Below, piece by piece: positions 1-6,287 of a stretch of 8,911 bases of DNA. Where the stretch lies: positions 1-8,911 of the forward strand of contig JAAYBE010000223.1 in assembly GCA_012719015.1 (NCBI GenBank), given 5' to 3'. The DNA is from Actinomycetota bacterium. GTDB lineage: Bacteria; Actinomycetota; Thermoleophilia; UBA2241. Each line of letters begins with the position of its first letter. Position 1 is the stretch's first letter. The notes below the pieces were generated by a model. The model ran no database searches. It saw only the letters and a program-made list of their open reading frames with translations, and had not been told where the DNA came from. The translations under genes were made by a program, and so were the position numbers.

Positions 1-1026
1 CTCGCGCACGCGTTGCACCTGCATGCTGGTGTAGCCGATCGCCGCGCGGAAGCTCAGTCCGTCGGACAGCGCCACCATCCGGTGGGCGATCTCAGCGGCC
101 GGAGCCACAGGCCGGAACGCTCCGGCCGCCGCCCCATCCTCCACCAGCCGCTCGAAGAACCCGGCCCAGCGGTCGGACATCGCCGCGCATTCGGCCAGCA
201 GCCTCGGGTGCCTGCGGGCGCGGGCCCAGGTCTCGATCCACAGCACGTACTCGTCGCGCAGGATGCCCTCCGAAGGGATGGCGAAGTCGATGGTGCGGCG
301 CAGCAGTTCCACCGGGTCCGCGGTCTCCTCGCGCAACTCGTGCAGAGCTCTGCTGGTGTGCTCGTTGGCCCATTGCAGGGCGGCCAGGAGCACCTCGTCC
401 TTGGACTTGTAGTAATAGTGGATGATCGCGCTGGAGACGCCGGCCTCGCGTGCGATGTCGGAGATCCTCGTGGCCGAAGGACCGTGGGTCGCGAAGGCGC
501 GGCAGGCCGCTGCACGGATGTTCTCCCGGGCGCGGGACGAGCGGTCCCGGGCCGGCGCCCCGTCGGCCGCCCCCGGACTCCCTGCCTCCCGGCGCAGCCG
601 CTCCAGCAGGTCGGCGTCGGCGCTACCCGGGGCGAGCGCGTCCTCGAGCCTCCTCTTCATGCGCAGCGCCGTCTTGTAGCTCACGTTCAGGACTGCGGAG
701 AGAGTCCGCGGCGCCACGTCGGGGTCGACGTCCATGAGGCGCCAGGCGGCGAACCAGGTGGCGATGCGGAGGGCGGATCCTTGCATGAACGTGCCCGCCG
801 TGGGGTAGACCTGGGCGCCACAGTGGTCGCAGGCGTAGGCGCGACGCCTGGTGACGCGGTGGAAGCGCCGCATCGTGCGGCAGTGTCTGCACACGGTGCT
901 TACCCCATCGGGGGCGTACAGAGTGGTCCACAGCCAGTGCAGGCACGCCCGCTCGTCGCCGATCGGCGGGAAGACGGCGGCGCCGGTGGCGACAGCGTCC
1001 TCGCGGCCCGGGTGCTCCTCGTTCAC
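1..1026 (-). CDS. Fusion regulator: IS1595-type transposase zinc ribbon/HTH joined to a TetR/BetI-like repressor (3' end cut by window)
   Basis: The reverse strand reads open in one frame for 342 codons from a GTG at 1026 to the window edge. Residues about 26-140 resemble the N-terminal part of IS1595-family transposases: an acidic DERACLHWLW lead, a C46-x2-C49-x16-C66-x2-C69 zinc ribbon, then an HTH with the typical VSYKTALRMKRRL segment (115-127). The DDE catalytic domain is absent. After a polar linker (about 143-163) comes a full TetR HTH (about 166-215, with TRISDIAREAGVSSAIIHYY and KSKDEVLLAAL). The following helical ligand domain (WIETWARARRHPRL, then a LVEDGAAAGAF segment and ALSDGL) has the pattern of BetI-type TetR C-termini. 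It probably represses the divergent genes; BetI relatives sense choline-like compounds, which would suit the MttB neighbour, but that is inference. GTG 1026 is preferred because a strong AAGGAGGG lies 4 bases upstream. An in-frame ATG at 1101 would add 25 residues. The C-terminus is outside the window. Confidence 0.85.
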   Translation of the reverse strand, partial: MNEEHPGREDAVATGAAVFPPIGDERACLHWLWTTLYAPDGVSTVCRHCRTMRRFHRVTRRRAYACDHCGAQVYPTAGTFMQGSALRIATWFAAWRLMDVDPDVAPRTLSAVLNVSYKTALRMKRRLEDALAPGSADADLLERLRREAGSPGAADGAPARDRSSRARENIRAAACRAFATHGPSATRISDIAREAGVSSAIIHYYYKSKDEVLLAALQWANEHTSRALHELREETADPVELLRRTIDFAIPSEGILRDEYVLWIETWARARRHPRLLAECAAMSDRWAGFFERLVEDGAAAGAFRPVAPAAEIAHRMVALSDGLSFRAAIGYTSMQVQRVRE

Positions 1027-1029
1027 ACG

Positions 1030-1037
1030 CCCTCCTT
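1030..1037 (-). promoter_or_regulatory. Ribosome binding site deciding the GTG start of the fusion regulator
   Basis: On the minus strand AAGGAGGG ends 4 bases before the GTG at 1026. It is among the best Shine-Dalgarno matches in the window. The alternative ATG at 1101 has only a weak AGG just before it, so this site favours the shorter protein. Confidence 0.55.
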
Positions 1038-1081
1038 CGGCGGGGTACTTGGCGCATGGTACACGGTCCCCGTCGACTTGT

Positions 1082-1095
1082 GAAGAGTTCTCTTC
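1082..1095. promoter_or_regulatory. Inverted repeat, candidate operator of the divergent TetR-type regulator
   Basis: GAAGAG-TT-CTCTTC is a perfect inverted repeat with 6-base arms and a 2-base spacer. It lies between the preferred regulator start (GTG 1026) and the rightward -35 box at 1108. TetR-family dimers commonly bind such repeats next to their own gene. If the ATG at 1101 is the real start, the repeat falls inside the coding region and is less likely to be an operator. Confidence 0.4.
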
Positions 1096-1096
1096 G

Positions 1097-1102
1097 TTCA
1101 TA
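1097..1102 (-). promoter_or_regulatory. Possible -10 box for the leftward regulator gene
   Basis: On the minus strand TATGAA matches four of six positions of the sigma-70 -10 consensus. It would start transcription near 1090, inside the inverted repeat, as expected for an autorepressed gene. No convincing -35 box lies 16-18 bases upstream, so the call is weak. The ATG inside this box is the alternative start codon at 1101. Confidence 0.2.
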
Positions 1103-1107
1103 CCTGC

Positions 1108-1136
1108 TTGACATTCCCATCCGAGCGTGAAATAAG
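1108..1136 (+). promoter_or_regulatory. Sigma-70-type promoter for the mttB-like/ureohydrolase unit
   Basis: A perfect TTGACA -35 box (1108-1113) is followed after exactly 17 bases by AATAAG (1131-1136), which matches four of six -10 positions. Local A+T is higher than in the surrounding coding DNA. The predicted start near 1143 leaves a leader of about 90 bases before the ATG at 1235. The 14-bp inverted repeat lies 12 bases upstream of the -35 box. Confidence 0.55.
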
Positions 1137-1234
1137 CTGACGTCGCAATCAATGAGTGTGTGCGAAGCGCAGCTTTCCGCGGCTCCGGCGCGAGGAAGCA
1201 GCGCGTCGCCGCACCGTGACGTGAGGGGGGTCGC

Positions 1235-2650
1235 ATGGGTCAGGCCAGGCTCGCCGTCTGGGATGAGGCCGAGTGCCGGCGTCTGCACGAGGCCACGCTT
1301 GCAGTGTTGGCGGACACCGGCGTGGAGGTCCGTCACGAGCCGGCGCTCGAGCTCTTCCGGGCCGCCGGCGCGTCCGTGGACGGCCGGCGGGTGCGCATCC
1401 CCTCGCGACTCGTCGACGCGGCGCTCGCGAGCGCGCCGCGTGAGTGGCTGCTCAAGCCGCGCGGAGGAGACACCGGGGCGCTGGTCCTGCGTGACGGGGA
1501 GGTCTACTACGGCACCGGCTCGGACGTGCTGTACGTCCGCGATCTCGAGACGGGCGAGCGGCGCCGCGCACGTCGCGCCGATGTCGAGGGCATGGCGGCG
1601 CTCTGTGAGCGGCTGCCGAACATCGACTTCGTGATGTCGATGGGCCTGCCGGAAGACGCGCCGCGGGAGATCGACGACCTGGTACAGGTCGTGGCGATGT
1701 TGCGCGGCACGCGCAAGCCCCTGCTGGTGGCGCCTCGCGACGGCTCCGTGCTCGCCCGCATCCAGGAGATGGCGACGCTCTGTGGCGAGAAGGAGAGCTT
1801 CGCGATCTACGCCATGCCGTCGCCGCCGCTCATGCACGACCCGGATGCGCTCACCAAGGTGATCGGCTGCGCCGAGCGGCTCATCCCCCTGGTGTACGCG
1901 CCCGCGCCGAACATGGGCGCCACCGCGCCGCGCAGCATCGCCGGCGCGGTGGTGGTGGGCAACGCCGAGACCCTGACCGGCCTGGTGTTGCACCAGCACG
2001 TCAACAGAGGCGCTCCGTTCGTCTACGGCATCGGCTCCGGCTCGATGGACATGCGGACGATGACAGACCCCTACTGCACGCCCGACACCCTTCTCGCCCA
2101 GCAGGTCGCCGCCGACCTCGCACGGCATTACGCGCTGCCGAGCTTCTCCTACGCCGGCATGTCCGACTCCAAGCTGCTCGACGAGCAGTGGACCGCCGAG
2201 GCGGCGCTGAGCATGGCCTACGGGTCCTTGTCACGAGCCACCCTCCTGCACGACGTCGGCTATCTCGAATCGGGCCTGCAGAGCAGCTACGAGGCCATCG
2301 TGCTGGGCGACGAACTCGTCGGCTACGCGCGCCAGTTCATGCGCGAGGTGCCGGTGGACGATTACAGCCTGGCGCTGGACGAGATCAGGACAATCGGCCC
2401 CGGCGGCAGCCACCTGGGGACGAAGTACACGCGGCGTCACCACCGGGAGTTCTGGACGCCGTCCCTGCTCGACCACGCCGTGCATGACCGTTGGGCGGCG
2501 GAGGGGGCCACCACGCTCGGCGAGCGCGTCCGCGCGCGCCTCGCGGACCTGCTCGCCACAGAGCGCCCGTTCCGCCTCACGGCCGACCAGGAGGCGCGGC
2601 TCGAGGAGCTGCTCGCCGAGACCCTGGCTGACGCGGACGTCCGCATATGA
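1235..2650 (+). CDS. MttB-family (trimethylamine methyltransferase-like) corrinoid-dependent methyltransferase, non-pyrrolysine
   Basis: The protein is 471 aa and matches the MttB superfamily over its length. Markers are the N-terminal LHEATLAVLADTGVEV helix (17-32), the NMGATAP...GAVVVGNAETLTGLVL core (226-252), GAPFVYGIGSGSMDMRTM (259-276), SYAGMSDSKLLDEQ (305-318) and the C-terminal GPGGSHLGTKYTRRHH (388-403). The archaeal MttB methylates a corrinoid protein from trimethylamine using pyrrolysine. This frame has no internal amber codon, so it belongs with non-Pyl homologues such as the glycine betaine enzyme MtgB, which demethylate quaternary amines. The substrate here cannot be read from sequence. 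No corrinoid protein or corrinoid:folate/CoM methyltransferase is next to it, so a partner must be encoded elsewhere. The ATG has GAGGGGGG 4 bases upstream. The protein is expected to be cytoplasmic. Its gene leads a two-gene unit divergent from a BetI-like regulator. Confidence 0.88.
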   Translation: MGQARLAVWDEAECRRLHEATLAVLADTGVEVRHEPALELFRAAGASVDGRRVRIPSRLVDAALASAPREWLLKPRGGDTGALVLRDGEVYYGTGSDVLYVRDLETGERRRARRADVEGMAALCERLPNIDFVMSMGLPEDAPREIDDLVQVVAMLRGTRKPLLVAPRDGSVLARIQEMATLCGEKESFAIYAMPSPPLMHDPDALTKVIGCAERLIPLVYAPAPNMGATAPRSIAGAVVVGNAETLTGLVLHQHVNRGAPFVYGIGSGSMDMRTMTDPYCTPDTLLAQQVAADLARHYALPSFSYAGMSDSKLLDEQWTAEAALSMAYGSLSRATLLHDVGYLESGLQSSYEAIVLGDELVGYARQFMREVPVDDYSLALDEIRTIGPGGSHLGTKYTRRHHREFWTPSLLDHAVHDRWAAEGATTLGERVRARLADLLATERPFRLTADQEARLEELLAETLADADVRI

Positions 2651-2702
2651 GCTGCGTCGCCGCGCGGCAGGGCCGCAGGGCCGGTCGTTCAGGCAGCATC
2701 GC

Positions 2703-3671
2703 ATGATGCGGAAGCCTGCACATCAGACGTTTCTGGGTGCGCCGTTCCGGGCGGCGGCGGACCTGGCTGCGGCCGGCGCAGCCGACACCCCCCGTTTCGC
2801 CTATCTCGGCCTGCCGTTGTACGTCCGGTACGGTCACGAGTCGGGTGCGCCGGATACCGGTCTCTCGACGGCCGACGCCGTGCGGGTCGCATCGGCCGCC
2901 CAGGGAGGGATCGAGCACCACTACGACTTCGACCTCGACGGGCCGCTCATCCCGGCCGGGGTCTCGGCCGAGTTCTTCGACTGCGGCGACGTGGCGCTCG
3001 CCGGGACGCCGGAGGCTCTGGCGGCCGACCTCGCCGCGGGGACCGCGGCCGTCCGCGACCTCGTCACCGCCGGAGCCGTGCCGCTCGTGGTCGCGGGCGA
3101 CCACTCTGCCCCGCCGGTCGTCGTGCGCGGCCTGCCCGACGACCGGCCGCTCGACATCCTGCACATCGACGCGCACCTCGACTTCCGCGACGAGGTCGCC
3201 GGCCTGCGCGACGGATACTCGAGTCCGATCCGTCGTCTGCGTGAGCTGCCACACGTCCGCACGATCGTGCAGGTGGGCCTGCGCGATGTGGGCAGTGCGC
3301 GCGAGGACGAGGTCCGCGCGGCCCGCGCCGCCGGCAACATCCTGATCCGCGCCGAGGAGGTCCACGAGGGAGGCGTCGTGCTCCTGCACGACCTCGCGGC
3401 GCGCTTCGACCCGGCTCATCGCGTCTATATCACCCTGGACGTCGACGGGCTGGACCCGAGCACGGCCCCGGGCACCCTCTGGCCTGCTCCGGGCGGGCTC
3501 TGGTACTGGCAGGCCGCGGCGCTGATCCGTGCCGTGGCGAGTCGTGGCGACCTCGCCGGGATGGATGTCTGCGAGTTCGCCCCCGGCCACGACCCGCACG
3601 GGCACACGGCGCTCGCGGTCACGCGTCTGCTCATGCTCGCCGCCGGGGCGTCGTTGCGCCGCGCCGGCTGA
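2703..3671 (+). CDS. Agmatinase/arginase-family (ureohydrolase) protein with altered active site
   Basis: The protein is 322 aa, normal for the family. The binuclear Mn signature is complete: GDHS (H134), DAHLD (D156, H158, D160) and LDVDGLDP (D246, D248). The glutamate of the late motif is kept in DVCEFAP (E291). Characterised members hydrolyse guanidino compounds (agmatine, arginine, guanidinobutyrate) to urea and an amine; formimidoylglutamases are also relatives. Two regions deviate. The SHGxPxRR-like segment after DAHxD reads GYSSPIRR (171-178), placing Tyr172 at the usual catalytic His, and the usual TPEPGGL reads WPAPGGL (260-266). The substrate may therefore be atypical. ATG 2703 begins just before the conserved region; upstream in-frame codons overlap mttB and look spurious. 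The RBS is weak. The gene lies 52 bases after the mttB-like gene with no terminator evident, so cotranscription is likely. Confidence 0.83.
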   Translation: MMRKPAHQTFLGAPFRAAADLAAAGAADTPRFAYLGLPLYVRYGHESGAPDTGLSTADAVRVASAAQGGIEHHYDFDLDGPLIPAGVSAEFFDCGDVALAGTPEALAADLAAGTAAVRDLVTAGAVPLVVAGDHSAPPVVVRGLPDDRPLDILHIDAHLDFRDEVAGLRDGYSSPIRRLRELPHVRTIVQVGLRDVGSAREDEVRAARAAGNILIRAEEVHEGGVVLLHDLAARFDPAHRVYITLDVDGLDPSTAPGTLWPAPGGLWYWQAAALIRAVASRGDLAGMDVCEFAPGHDPHGHTALAVTRLLMLAAGASLRRAG

Positions 3672-3685
3672 GGGCGCTCCGGGGC

Positions 3686-3714
3686 CCGCCGGCGCCCGGG
3701 AAGCCGGCCGGCGG
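3686..3714. terminator. GC-rich hairpin after the ureohydrolase gene, possible terminator
   Basis: CCGCCGGC (3686-3693) can pair perfectly with GCCGGCGG (3707-3714) across a 13-base loop. It starts 15 bases after the ureohydrolase stop and lies before the next transcription unit. No T-run follows directly, so it could be a non-canonical terminator or only a GC-rich repeat. Confidence 0.35.
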
Positions 3715-3787
3715 CCGGGTGTACACTTGATTGTTCTCCGTGAACTCGCCTGACTCCGAGTGTAACTCCCTGCCGCATGTCGTCGTC

Positions 3788-3806
3788 TAACGTACATAAA
3801 TGGGCC
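3788..3806 (+). promoter_or_regulatory. A+T-rich island before the sigma gene, possible -10 region of a near-leaderless transcript
   Basis: Bases 3788-3801 are clearly richer in A+T than their surroundings. They contain TAACGT, a TANNNT-type -10 match, at 3788-3793, and CATAAA at 3795-3800. Transcription would start within a few bases of ATG 3807, which has no Shine-Dalgarno sequence. No good -35 box is seen. The upstream GTGAAC at 3740-3745 and TTGATT at 3727-3732 are alternative but poorly spaced promoter elements. Confidence 0.22.
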
Positions 3807-4340
3807 ATGCTGCCTGATCCGACGCCCGCCGACCTGGAGCGTGCGACGGCGGGCGACGTGGACGCGTTCAGGACGATCGTGGAGCGCTACCAGCGCATGG
3901 TGTACTCGGTGGCCTACAACGTGCTCGGCAACCAGACCGACGCCGAAGACGCGGCGCAGGAGGCCTTTCTGCGCTGCTATCGCAAGCTGCCGCAGTACCG
4001 GGCCGAGGCGACCTTCAGCACCTGGCTCTTCCGTCTCGCACTCACGGCCTCGGTCGACTACCGGCGTCGGGAGGGTCGGCGTCCCGAGCCGGTCGAGGTC
4101 CCGGAGACGGCCGGCGACGATCCGGCGCTCGGCGACGGCATCTCCAGCTCCACCCTCGTCGCGGCGCTGCACGACCTGCCGGACGACTACCGGGTGCCGA
4201 CGGTCCTGCGCGACATCTACGGACTGCCGTATCAGGAGATCGCCGACCTCACGGCCCGGCCGCTCGGCACCGTCAAGGTCATGGTGCACCGCGGACGGGC
4301 ATCCTTGCGCCTGCGCCTGCAGGCCGAGCGGGAGGCGTGA
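3807..4340 (+). CDS. ECF-type RNA polymerase sigma factor
   Basis: The 177-aa protein shows both extracytoplasmic-function sigma domains. Region 2 spans about 13-85 (AGDVDAFRTIVERYQRMVY, then DAEDAAQEAFLRCYRKLPQYR and TFSTWLFRLA). Region 4 spans about 119-170 (LHDLPDDYRVPTVLRDIYGL, EIADLTARPLGTVKVMVHRGRASLR). The linker is short and Pro/Glu-rich. It directs RNA polymerase to a promoter set that cannot be deduced here. An upstream in-frame ATG at 3777 would add MSSSNVHKWA, but those codons (TCT, GTA, CAT, AAA) are unlike the GC-rich usage of the gene and no RBS precedes either start, so 3807 is preferred. The TGA overlaps the start of the next gene, a zinc-finger anti-sigma factor, which is the classic sigma/anti-sigma arrangement. 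The gene heads the fatty acid synthesis operon. Confidence 0.87.
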   Translation: MLPDPTPADLERATAGDVDAFRTIVERYQRMVYSVAYNVLGNQTDAEDAAQEAFLRCYRKLPQYRAEATFSTWLFRLALTASVDYRRREGRRPEPVEVPETAGDDPALGDGISSSTLVAALHDLPDDYRVPTVLRDIYGLPYQEIADLTARPLGTVKVMVHRGRASLRLRLQAEREA

Positions 4341-4771
4341 TGGACTGCAGCTACTTCTGCTCGCGTCTCAACCAGTTCGTGGACGGCGAGCTCGGGTACC
4401 TCGAGGTGGCCGAGCTGCAGGGGCACCTGAGCTTCTGCCCCGACTGCGCCGCCGAGCTCGCCCGGATCAGCGAGGTACGTGCTGCCATGGCCGCCTGGGG
4501 TGAAGCCGAGCTGGCGCCGCCGCCCGGGTTCGCGGAACGCGTCCTGGCGAGAGCGGCACTCGACCCTGTCCCCGGTTCACGGCGTCCGTTCGGCCGCGTG
4601 GTCTCCGACACGCTGGACCAGCTGGACGAGGCCCTTGGTCGCGTGCCGTTGCCGGGCGGCCGCACGGTCCCCGTCAAGAACGTGATCGGTTACGGCATCG
4701 CTGCGGCGGCGCTGGCCGCCGAGCTCCAGCGCCGCCGTCTGCGCCGGCTCCGGGAGCTGAAGTCCCTGTGA
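4340..4771 (+). CDS. Zinc-finger (ZAS/zf-HC2) anti-sigma factor
   Basis: The 143-aa protein begins with a compact zinc-binding anti-sigma domain: C3 and C7, the FVDGELGYLEVAELQGHL helix, and the signature H29-x3-C33-x2-C36. Such proteins bind and inhibit the ECF sigma factor encoded just upstream, and some respond to thiol oxidation through the zinc site. After the domain come an A/P-rich stretch and a PPGFAERVLARA helix (61-72). Only a weak hydrophobic segment (about 115-128, VIGYGIAAAALAAE) precedes a very basic tail rich in RRRLRRL. It could be a marginal membrane anchor or an amphipathic membrane-surface helix; the protein may equally be soluble. ATG 4340 has GGGAGG upstream and overlaps the sigma TGA by one base; GTG 4337 is the alternative. 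The end overlaps fabZ by 4 bases. Confidence 0.8.
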   Translation: MDCSYFCSRLNQFVDGELGYLEVAELQGHLSFCPDCAAELARISEVRAAMAAWGEAELAPPPGFAERVLARAALDPVPGSRRPFGRVVSDTLDQLDEALGRVPLPGGRTVPVKNVIGYGIAAAALAAELQRRRLRRLRELKSL

Positions 4772-5274
4772 GGCTCACGCGCGAGCAGGTGCTCGGACTG
4801 CTGCCGCACCGCCCCCCGTTCCTTCTCGTGGACGAGGTCGTCGACGGCGAGCCCGGCGTGCGCTGCACCGCCGTCCGCAGGCTGCGCGACGACGACTGGT
4901 GGTTCGCCGGCCACTTCCCCGGTACCCCGGTCATGCCGGGCGTGCTCATCGTCGAGGCGCTCGCGCAGACGGCCGCCATCGCGGCCGCGAGCGCCGGGCC
5001 GGAGACGGTTGAAGAAGGTGCGTCGCCGGAGGGCGGAGCCGGCCCGACGGGCGGGAAGATTGGTCTGTTCGCCGGCATCGACAAGGTGCGCTTCAAGCGC
5101 GTCTGTAGGCCCGGCGACACCCTCAGGCTCGAGGCCGAGATCGTCGCCGTGCACGGCCCGGTGGGCCGCGCCAAGGTCAAGGCGACGGTCGAGGGACAGC
5201 CGGCCTGTCGCGGCGAGCTCATGTTCGCCGTCGTCGACGCCGCCGCCGTCGCGGCCGGGGAGACGAAGCTGTGA
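4768..5274 (+). CDS. fabZ: 3-hydroxyacyl-[acyl-carrier-protein] dehydratase FabZ
   Basis: FabZ removes water from 3-hydroxyacyl-ACP to give trans-2-enoyl-ACP in the FAS-II cycle. The 168-aa hotdog-fold protein has LLPHRPPFLLVDEV (11-24), the catalytic GHFPGTPVMPGVLIVEALAQ segment with His49 and Glu63 at the standard 14-residue spacing, and FAGIDKVRFKRVCRPGD (101-117). Between the central helix and the FAGID strand there is a Gly/Glu-rich stretch (about 77-97) that is longer than in typical FabZ, and the C-terminus carries an Ala-rich tail. GTG 4768 overlaps the anti-sigma TGA as GTGA, implying translational coupling; a poor GGGAG lies about 12 bases upstream. FabA is less likely given the length and the surrounding fab genes. 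Confidence 0.92.
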   Translation: MRLTREQVLGLLPHRPPFLLVDEVVDGEPGVRCTAVRRLRDDDWWFAGHFPGTPVMPGVLIVEALAQTAAIAAASAGPETVEEGASPEGGAGPTGGKIGLFAGIDKVRFKRVCRPGDTLRLEAEIVAVHGPVGRAKVKATVEGQPACRGELMFAVVDAAAVAAGETKL

Positions 5275-6278
5275 TCGGCCTCCGCCGCGGCCTCGTGCGC
5301 GGCGCCCGCATCAGCGCGCTCGGCATCCACGTCCCCGAGCGGGTGCTCACCAACGACGAGATAGGCGAGTTCCTGGACACCTCGGACGAATGGATCACCA
5401 CGCGCACCGGCATCCGCGAGCGTCGCATCGCGCGTGTGGACGAGGCGGCGAGCGACCTCGGCGAGGTGGCCGCCCGTCGCTGTCTCGAGTCCGGCGGACT
5501 GGCGGCCGAGGAGCTCGACCTCGTCATCGTCACCACCATCTCCCCCGACCACATCATGCCGGCCACGGCGTCCATCGTCGCCGACAGGATCGGTGCCGTC
5601 AGGGCGGGCGCCTTCGACATCCAGGCCGGGTGCACCGGGTTCGTCTACGGTCTCGCCGTCGCCACGGCCTTCATCTCGGCCAACATCTACCAGAACGTCC
5701 TCGTGATCGGCGCCGAGGTGCTCAGCAAGATGGTCGACTGGGAGGACCGCAGCACCTGCGTCCTCTTCGGTGACGGCGCCGGGGCCGTCCTGGTGCAGCC
5801 CTGCGACAACGGCTGCATCTTCAGCTTCGACCTGGGGAACGACGGCCGCGGCGCCCAGAGCCTCCTGGTCCCGGCCGGCGGCAGCCGCATGCCGGCCGGC
5901 TTCGACACCGTCCGCCGGCGAGACCACGCCATGCACATGACCGGCAGCGAGGTGTTCAAGTTCGCCACACGGACGGTGGTGGACTCCTGTCGCAAGGTGA
6001 TCGCCGACGCCGGGATCGGTGTGGACGACATCGACCTGTTCGTTCCGCACCAGGCGAACATCCGCATCATCGAGTCGGCCTCGCGACGCCTGGGGATGAC
6101 CGACGCCCAGGTGTTCGCGAACCTCGACCGCTACGGCAACACGTCGTGCGCTTCGATCCCGATCTGCCTGCACGAGGCCGGTCAGACCGGACGCCTGAAG
6201 AAGGGCGACACACTGCTCATGGCCGGCTTCGGCGCCGGGCTCACCTGGGGCTCGTGTCTGACCAGGTGGGAGCTGTAG
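5271..6278 (+). CDS. fabH: 3-oxoacyl-[acyl-carrier-protein] synthase III FabH
   Basis: FabH condenses an acyl-CoA primer with malonyl-ACP to start fatty acid chains. The 335-aa protein, of usual length, has the catalytic triad Cys121 (DIQAGCTGF), His260 (VPHQANIRI) and Asn290 (YGNTSCASIP), the N-terminal DEWITTRTGIRERR segment (39-52) that contributes to CoA binding, and the C-terminal GFGAGLTWG loop. Primer preference (acetyl or branched) cannot be judged reliably. GTG 5271 overlaps the fabZ TGA by 4 bases, with a GGGGAGA-like RBS inside fabZ. The first residues (MIGLRRGLVR) are a short basic extension; a start a few codons downstream is possible. The next gene begins 9 bases after the stop. 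Confidence 0.95.
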   Translation: MIGLRRGLVRGARISALGIHVPERVLTNDEIGEFLDTSDEWITTRTGIRERRIARVDEAASDLGEVAARRCLESGGLAAEELDLVIVTTISPDHIMPATASIVADRIGAVRAGAFDIQAGCTGFVYGLAVATAFISANIYQNVLVIGAEVLSKMVDWEDRSTCVLFGDGAGAVLVQPCDNGCIFSFDLGNDGRGAQSLLVPAGGSRMPAGFDTVRRRDHAMHMTGSEVFKFATRTVVDSCRKVIADAGIGVDDIDLFVPHQANIRIIESASRRLGMTDAQVFANLDRYGNTSCASIPICLHEAGQTGRLKKGDTLLMAGFGAGLTWGSCLTRWEL

Positions 6279-6287
6279 CCCGATCCC

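Noticed and set aside
54..515. A 153-codon minus-strand frame overlapping the TetR half
   Set aside because: It is a shifted frame of the same strand; the TetR HTH motif is only in the frame that continues to GTG 1026.
620..1026. An insertion sequence remnant or active IS1595 transposon
   Set aside because: Only the N-terminal zinc ribbon and HTH are present, with no DDE domain, no terminal inverted repeats found and no frame disruption, so a fused protein domain explains it better.
13..1083. A 356-codon plus-strand open frame opposite the fusion regulator
   Set aside because: The reverse strand in this interval encodes clear zinc-ribbon and TetR motifs, while this frame gives repetitive G/R/A/V-rich sequence without a domain.
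1235..2650. A pyrrolysine-containing MttB
   Set aside because: The frame has no internal amber codon and runs through all conserved MttB blocks, so it is a non-pyrrolysine homologue.
3719..3726. GTGTACAC palindrome as an operator
   Set aside because: It is only 8 bases long, single-copy near the sigma gene, and has no supporting promoter geometry.
2577..4289. A 570-codon minus-strand open frame over the ureohydrolase and sigma genes
   Set aside because: It crosses two well-supported plus-strand genes and the gap between them, and shows no recognisable motifs.
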